DNA from: Armatimonadota bacterium
GTDB lineage: Bacteria; Armatimonadota; Zipacnadia; Zipacnadales; JABUFB01
Assembly (NCBI GenBank): GCA_013314775.1
Contig: JABUFB010000002.1
Coordinates: forward strand, 186,576-250,575
DNA length: 64,000 nt
Reading direction: 5' to 3'
Part shown: in pieces, positions 59,488 to 64,000 of the stretch
Position numbering within the stretch: the first letter of the stretch is position 1
How the letters are laid out: each line of letters begins with the position of its first letter
Made by a program: the position numbers and the translations under genes
Notes under the pieces: generated by a model
Seen by the model: the letters and a program-made list of their open reading frames with translations, nothing else
Database searches by the model: none
What the model was told of the DNA's origin: nothing

Positions 59488-62400
59488 GTGTTCCGTTTGC
59501 GCTGCCCGAGTACATGCACATATTTCAGGGGGATGGCCGGCGTTGCTCTGGCCGTCCTCCTTTTCGCATCCTGGATGCCGGCGCTGGCGCTTCCGAGTCC
59601 ACGCGGCGTGGTGGAATTGCGTGGGCCAGGAAGCCTGGGAACCATGCGTGTCGCCGGCCATACCGCTCCGGACCTTGCCGCGCGGGGCCGACTGCTGGTG
59701 GGCGTCAGGCCAGGCGTAGCCACCGCTTCCGCAGTCTCGCAGTCTGTTGGTGCGGTGGATGGTAAAGTCGTGCACGCCATGGGTGGCGGCAGGATACTGG
59801 TGGTGGACATTCCGGATGATGCCGACATTCTCGCGACAGCCGCCAGACTGGCCAAGCAGGCAGGGATTGAGTTCGCCGAGCCGGACCGGGTCGTGTATCC
59901 CCAACTTGTCCCCAATGACGCTGAATACCCCAGCCAATGGCATCTGCCCAAGATTTCCGCTCCGGCCGCATGGGACATCATCACCAGCAGTCCACAGATT
60001 ATCATCGCCGTCATCGACTCAGGGATCGACTCGGACCACCCGGACCTGGCAGGGCGTCTCTGGGTGAACACTGGTGAAATCCCCGGGAATGGCAGGGATG
60101 ACGACCGGAATGGGTACATCGATGATGTGAATGGGTGGAATTTCGAGGCGGGGAACAATAATGTTGAGGCAATCCCGGACGGGATCGACCAGAATGGCGA
60201 CGGCACGCCCGATGAGCAGGTGAACCACGGAACGCTCACAGCGGGGCTTGCGGCAGCGACCGGGAACAACAATTTCGGTTGCGTCGGCGTTTCCTGGGCG
60301 GCCACAATCATGCCGGTCAAGGTCTTTGATGACGACGGCACGACCTTCGTCTCAACCGTTGTGGACGCCATGTACTATGCGGCGCGCAACGGCGCGTTCG
60401 TCATGAACCTGAGTATCGGGGCGCCGTATGAGGACAGCTTTACGCCGCCCATCCAGGAGATGTGGAACAGGGGTGGCCTGACTGTTTGCGCCGGCGGCAA
60501 CGAGGGCCGGGAGATCACAGACAGCCGCAGCAGTTGGACCTCGCCGACCTGCAACAACGGCCCGAGCCCCCTCACGGACAACATGGTGATCGGCGTCGGT
60601 GGTCTGACACAGCAAGACAGGAAGGCTTCGTGGAGCAACTACGACGGGAGCAGCGCGAAGACTTTCGTGGATGTGTTCGCCCCTGGGCTGAACATCTTCG
60701 GCCCGGCGGTGTACTACCCGTCGATTCCGCAATTTAGCTCGTATTTCACCACGAACAGCGGGACTTCGTTCGCTGCCCCGCTTGTGTCGGGGCTGGCTGC
60801 TCTGCTGAAAGCTCAGAACCCGGCGCGCACCAACGCGGAAATTGTGTCGCTGATACGTTCTTCATGCGACAACATCGACGCCCTGAACCCCGGATTTGCC
60901 GGGAAGCTTGGTATGGGGCGGATCAACTGCGCGCGCGCAGTCGGTGCAGACCTGCCCGTCGCTGCGCCGACCAACCTGCAGGCGTATGATACCCCCGCAG
61001 ACCAGGGCGGCAGCATCACCCTTCTGTGGACCCGCTCGATCGACGATGGCGGGGGGAGCAATGCCGTGACGCATTATGTGATCAGCCGGGCGCGCGATGC
61101 CCTGCCCACCACGAACGGGGGCTGGTTGGAGATCGCGCAGGTGCCCGCGGGGACGGGCCAGTACCTGGACGCGAGCACGATCGACGGCGTGGGGTACTTC
61201 TACCGCGTGGCCGCTGTGGGCGCGAATAGTCGCAGCGAGTCAACCCCCGTGGGACCGATCTACTCCTTCGACGATTCTGCGCCCCCGCGTGTAGACTCTC
61301 TGCGAGCGTACGACCGTCCAGTGGACGGCGGCGGCGCCATTGAGCTGGATTGGGCCGGATATGCTGGGCCGGATGACCTCGCCGGGTTCCGCATCTATCG
61401 CAGCTCGACCGGGTTCACGACGGTGCTGAACATGCTGCCCGCATTCAGCATCAACAACCCCAATGCTCGGTCCTTCACCGACACCACCACCACAGACGGG
61501 ATTGACTACTTCTACGCGGTGGTTGGCTATGACACGCTGGGCAACTCCCGGCCCGATGTTGTCGCCATCGGGCCAGTGCAGAGCTTTGCTAACGGCCCGG
61601 TGACCTTCGAGGCGGGCCTGCATTTCATGAGTGCGCCGATAATCCCCGACGACGGCCATCCGGCCACTCTTTTGGGGATCCCGACGGCGCAGCTGCGCTA
61701 TGCGCGGTACAACAACGCACTGGACAATTACAGCGTGTACTCGGGCGAGCCCCTCAGCGAGTTCCTGAGACTCGAGCTGGGCCGGGGGTTCTGGCTGCAG
61801 CTCCCGAGCCGCACCACCTTTGTTCCAGACGGCGCGATCGCTCCAGCAGGGAATCTGACCATCCCTCTCGAACCGGGCTGGCAGCAGGTGGGCAACCCAT
61901 ACTTCGGGCGGCTGGACTTCAGCGCGTCCACGGTTACCTACAACAACAACACGATGGACCTTGACAGTGCAGACAGCCTTGGGATTTTGGCCAGTTATGG
62001 CTGGAAATACGACCGTGTCACGAACGACTATGTCCTGCTGCATCCTGTTCTTGGACAAAGCACGGCAGTGGAAGCCTGGTGCGGGTTCTGGGTGCTCGCG
62101 GAGAAGGAGTGCAGCTTGACGCTGATGCGGCCGTCAGGCACGGCGGGTGTCGCGGCGGCGAGTAAGCAGGCCGTCCCTGCCGGCGAGTGGCCGCTGCAGA
62201 TTGTCGCGCACGGCAAGGGCAACGTGGATTCTGCGAACTACTGCGGGGTGTCCAGCGCGCCCAGCGGGATTATCTCTCCTCCCGCCGCCGGCGGCGGGGT
62301 GACACTGAACTTCCAGGCCAAGGGCTCAAGCAGTGCACAGTGTGCGACAGCCTTCGAGACTGCCGCACGGCCGGCAATGGAATGGCCGTTCACGGTAAGC

Positions 62401-62892
62401 TGGCAGAAGCCGCAAGGCACAGTGAGGCTGGAATGGCCCGACTTGAGCCGGGTGCCGCGAGAGTACTCGCTGGTACTGGAGGACCTGGATACCGGCCGCA
62501 CGCTGAGCATGAGACATCAGACGTCGTATTCTGTGGATGCAACGTCTGCGGAGGGCACGCGGCGGTTCGTGGTGAAGGCTAGCCAGCAGACTTCGGGCGG
62601 GGTGCAGATCACGGCGATGTCCGCACAGACAACGGCGGTCGGCGCCCAGGTTGCGTTCACCCTATCCACCGCAGCGACATGCGATGTGGCAATACTGAAC
62701 ATCGCGGGACGGCGGGTTGGAACAGTTGAGACGGGTAAGGTGCGGGGCGCCGGAGCTAACGTGGTGGTGTGGAACGGGCGCAATGATGGGGGCTCGCGGG
62801 TGCCTGCCGGACAGTATCTTGTGCGAATAACCGCTCAGTCTGACGACGGAACGAGCACTTCAGCCTTGCGCAGTATGCGCATTGGCAACTAA
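59488..62892 (+). CDS. exported subtilisin-like (S8) protease, paralog of preceding gene
   Basis: A 1134-residue paralog. GTG 59488 has AGGAAG 5 nt upstream; ATG 59533 is the alternative. Signal peptide (GVALAVLLFASWMPALA) and propeptide precede the S8 domain: Asp177 (AVIDSGID), His247 (NHGTLTAG, where HGTHVAG is usual) and Ser427 (NSGTSFAAP). FN3-like repeats (~490-690), the doubled 'GxGFWV / GWQxxGNPF' module and the FlgD-Ig (AILNIAGRRVGTVE, PAGQYLVRI) match the first protease in order. They are close duplicates by layout but clearly diverged in sequence. 123 bp separate the two. Confidence 0.92.
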   Translation: MFRLRCPSTCTYFRGMAGVALAVLLFASWMPALALPSPRGVVELRGPGSLGTMRVAGHTAPDLAARGRLLVGVRPGVATASAVSQSVGAVDGKVVHAMGGGRILVVDIPDDADILATAARLAKQAGIEFAEPDRVVYPQLVPNDAEYPSQWHLPKISAPAAWDIITSSPQIIIAVIDSGIDSDHPDLAGRLWVNTGEIPGNGRDDDRNGYIDDVNGWNFEAGNNNVEAIPDGIDQNGDGTPDEQVNHGTLTAGLAAATGNNNFGCVGVSWAATIMPVKVFDDDGTTFVSTVVDAMYYAARNGAFVMNLSIGAPYEDSFTPPIQEMWNRGGLTVCAGGNEGREITDSRSSWTSPTCNNGPSPLTDNMVIGVGGLTQQDRKASWSNYDGSSAKTFVDVFAPGLNIFGPAVYYPSIPQFSSYFTTNSGTSFAAPLVSGLAALLKAQNPARTNAEIVSLIRSSCDNIDALNPGFAGKLGMGRINCARAVGADLPVAAPTNLQAYDTPADQGGSITLLWTRSIDDGGGSNAVTHYVISRARDALPTTNGGWLEIAQVPAGTGQYLDASTIDGVGYFYRVAAVGANSRSESTPVGPIYSFDDSAPPRVDSLRAYDRPVDGGGAIELDWAGYAGPDDLAGFRIYRSSTGFTTVLNMLPAFSINNPNARSFTDTTTTDGIDYFYAVVGYDTLGNSRPDVVAIGPVQSFANGPVTFEAGLHFMSAPIIPDDGHPATLLGIPTAQLRYARYNNALDNYSVYSGEPLSEFLRLELGRGFWLQLPSRTTFVPDGAIAPAGNLTIPLEPGWQQVGNPYFGRLDFSASTVTYNNNTMDLDSADSLGILASYGWKYDRVTNDYVLLHPVLGQSTAVEAWCGFWVLAEKECSLTLMRPSGTAGVAAASKQAVPAGEWPLQIVAHGKGNVDSANYCGVSSAPSGIISPPAAGGGVTLNFQAKGSSSAQCATAFETAARPAMEWPFTVSWQKPQGTVRLEWPDLSRVPREYSLVLEDLDTGRTLSMRHQTSYSVDATSAEGTRRFVVKASQQTSGGVQITAMSAQTTAVGAQVAFTLSTAATCDVAILNIAGRRVGTVETGKVRGAGANVVVWNGRNDGGSRVPAGQYLVRITAQSDDGTSTSALRSMRIGN

Positions 62893-62995
62893 AATAGGTC
62901 GGCAGCTGCGTCCGCCTGCCGGATGCGGGCTGGCAGTCGTATGCCGAGGTGTCTGAAGTCTACGAGGTCCAACATACCTCGGGAGGGTTCGTGGC

Positions 62996-64000
62996 ATGTC
63001 ACGAACAGCCTGGATGCTACCGCTGGTGCTGCTGGTGCTCATCGTTTTCGCTGGTTGTGGTGGTGACGACGCCGTTGTGCCTCAGGACGACGGCAACGCG
63101 CCGCACCCGGACAACGCTACAGTCGCAGGACGCGTAGTGAAGGCGGACAACCCCAATCCGACTCAGCCCGCTGAGGGTCTGAGCCGGGCCGTGGTCACAG
63201 AGCCCTCGACAGGGCGCAGCGTTGAAACCGATTCAACGGGTGCCTTCGTCCTTACCGGGCTGCCGGCCAGCAACAATCTGCTGATCAACGCCTCGGTGCC
63301 GCGGTCGGGTGAATACGACTCGGCGCACCTGTATGTGCAGACGACGCGCAACCAGGTCACTCAGGTTGAAATCTCGGTTCTGCCGGTTGCCCTGGGCAAA
63401 CCGACCGCGCTGGCGATCGGGCCCGAGAATGTGACCGTGGAGGCCGGCGCGTCGGTGCAGTACACGGCCACCGTCGCTTTTGGCGCACAGGTCGTGCAGG
63501 TGCAGCCATCCTGGACGCTGCTGAACGATCCGGTGGGGGCGTTCCAATACAACGGGCGGCCAGGCAGGTTCGTGACTACCCAAGCCGGCGTGGGGCGAAT
63601 TCGGGGCACTGTGGGGGATCTGGTTGCGGAGACCACCTTGACGGTCGTCGGATCCAGGCCGCCGGACATCAGTTCGGTGTTCGCTTCGCACAGCGTTGAC
63701 CGGCCTGTGGCGGCTACGGGTGGAAATGTGACCGTAACTGCGGCGGTCAGCGACGGGGACGGCGTGCGCCATGTTTACCTGGACGTGTTCCCGCAGCATG
63801 CGGCGCCGGAGGCCCCGATCGCCGGGACGCTCATAGCCGGCGCTTCGGATGACGGTACCTGGCGCATCGTGTATCCGGCCCCTGCCAACAGCAACCAGCC
63901 CAATGCCCAGGGCGTGCAGGCGCCGCAGATGTACAGCATGCGCGTTCGAGCGCTGGACGCTGACGAGCCTGCGCCGGGAACTTTGACCCCGGCCGAACTG
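62996..64000 (+). CDS. lipoprotein with carboxypeptidase-regulatory and Ig-like domains, 3' end outside window
   Basis: The frame is open from ATG 62996 to the window end (335 codons), so it is partial. GGGAGGG is 8 nt upstream. The signal peptide ends LIVFAGC, a lipobox with lipid-bearing Cys21. A spacer (GDDAVVPQDDGN) leads to a carboxypeptidase-regulatory-like domain (~40-130, TVAGRVVKADNPNP, DSTGAFVLTGLPA) and then Ig-like/Big-type domains (~140-215, TVEAGASVQYTATVAFG; ~220-335, GGNVTVTAAVSDGDGV). It is probably a surface-exposed binding lipoprotein. It follows the proteases by 103 bp in the same direction. Confidence 0.8.
   Translation, partial: MSRTAWMLPLVLLVLIVFAGCGGDDAVVPQDDGNAPHPDNATVAGRVVKADNPNPTQPAEGLSRAVVTEPSTGRSVETDSTGAFVLTGLPASNNLLINASVPRSGEYDSAHLYVQTTRNQVTQVEISVLPVALGKPTALAIGPENVTVEAGASVQYTATVAFGAQVVQVQPSWTLLNDPVGAFQYNGRPGRFVTTQAGVGRIRGTVGDLVAETTLTVVGSRPPDISSVFASHSVDRPVAATGGNVTVTAAVSDGDGVRHVYLDVFPQHAAPEAPIAGTLIAGASDDGTWRIVYPAPANSNQPNAQGVQAPQMYSMRVRALDADEPAPGTLTPAEL

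Noticed and set aside
57721-59943. 740-codon open frame on the minus strand across the proteases
   Set aside because: It is the antisense of two clear S8 protease genes, is rich in Arg/His/Pro and has no domain or ribosome site; it is an effect of high GC.
1-64000. CRISPR array, prophage, restriction or other defence island
   Set aside because: No regular short direct repeats with spacers, cas genes, integrase, capsid genes or restriction-modification genes were seen; the only defence-like genes are the PemK pair.

Overview
This window is a high-GC stretch of a bacterial chromosome with no phage, plasmid or CRISPR content. The organism is an envelope-bearing diderm, because it encodes LpxC with all three zinc ligands. 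The order der-plsY-gpsA-HU-tRNA resembles the order in Firmicutes and related Terrabacteria. The rest is rich in secreted glycan-active proteins, sulfatase, URO-D-like, ThuA, DUF4838 and FlgD-Ig/CARDB proteins, as in many Armatimonadota, Planctomycetota and Hydrogenedentes genome bins. My best guess is an uncultured Armatimonadota-like bacterium, but no rRNA is present to settle this.

Layout. 1-7.4 kb: a 5'-truncated GH5 enzyme, a gamma-glutamyltransferase, a gene remnant and a secreted FN3/CARDB multidomain protein. 7.5-14 kb: an inositol-monophosphatase/ADP-ribosylglycohydrolase fusion, tRNA-Ser, an exported hydrolase, a PemK-type toxin-antitoxin pair with a promoter-embedded operator, a URO-D-family protein and a second ADP-ribosylglycohydrolase. 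14-31.5 kb: secreted sugar-active proteins (a beta-propeller hydrolase, a 1301-residue GH-A-type protein, a DUF4838 protein), tRNA-Ala, a run slipin / PP-loop ATPase / propeller hydrolase / sulfatase-like protein, a hybrid sensor kinase and an Eis-like acetyltransferase. 31.5-41.6 kb: metallo-hydrolase, methyltransferases, a lipoprotein, an anchored TIM-barrel-like protein, a class III aminotransferase and the housekeeping run der-plsY-gpsA-HU-tRNA-Pro.

41.6-50.5 kb: a TPR lipoprotein lies between two inverted copies of a structured repeat. A co-directional run follows: a glycine-rich pentad-repeat protein, lpxC, a ferredoxin-type aldo/keto reductase, a cation-efflux-like protein, a sialidase, a stalk-domain protein, a Cys-rich protein, a nitroreductase and a ThuA protein. 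50.5-54.2 kb: a nitrosative-stress module of cupin, Hcp and a Crp/Fnr regulator, with a perfect FNR-like palindrome in front of hcp, then a Cys-rich secreted protein. 54.4-64 kb: a second URO-D-family protein, two paralogous exported subtilisin-like proteases with the same unusual C-terminal modules, and the 5' part of an Ig-type lipoprotein.

Overall the region reads as the surface and exported-hydrolase repertoire of a heterotroph that uses complex glycans and proteins, mixed with core lipid and ribosome-biogenesis genes. Several -10/-35 promoters, intrinsic terminators and intergenic palindromes can be read directly. No BLAST, HMM or structure calculation was possible, so family names rest on motif recognition.
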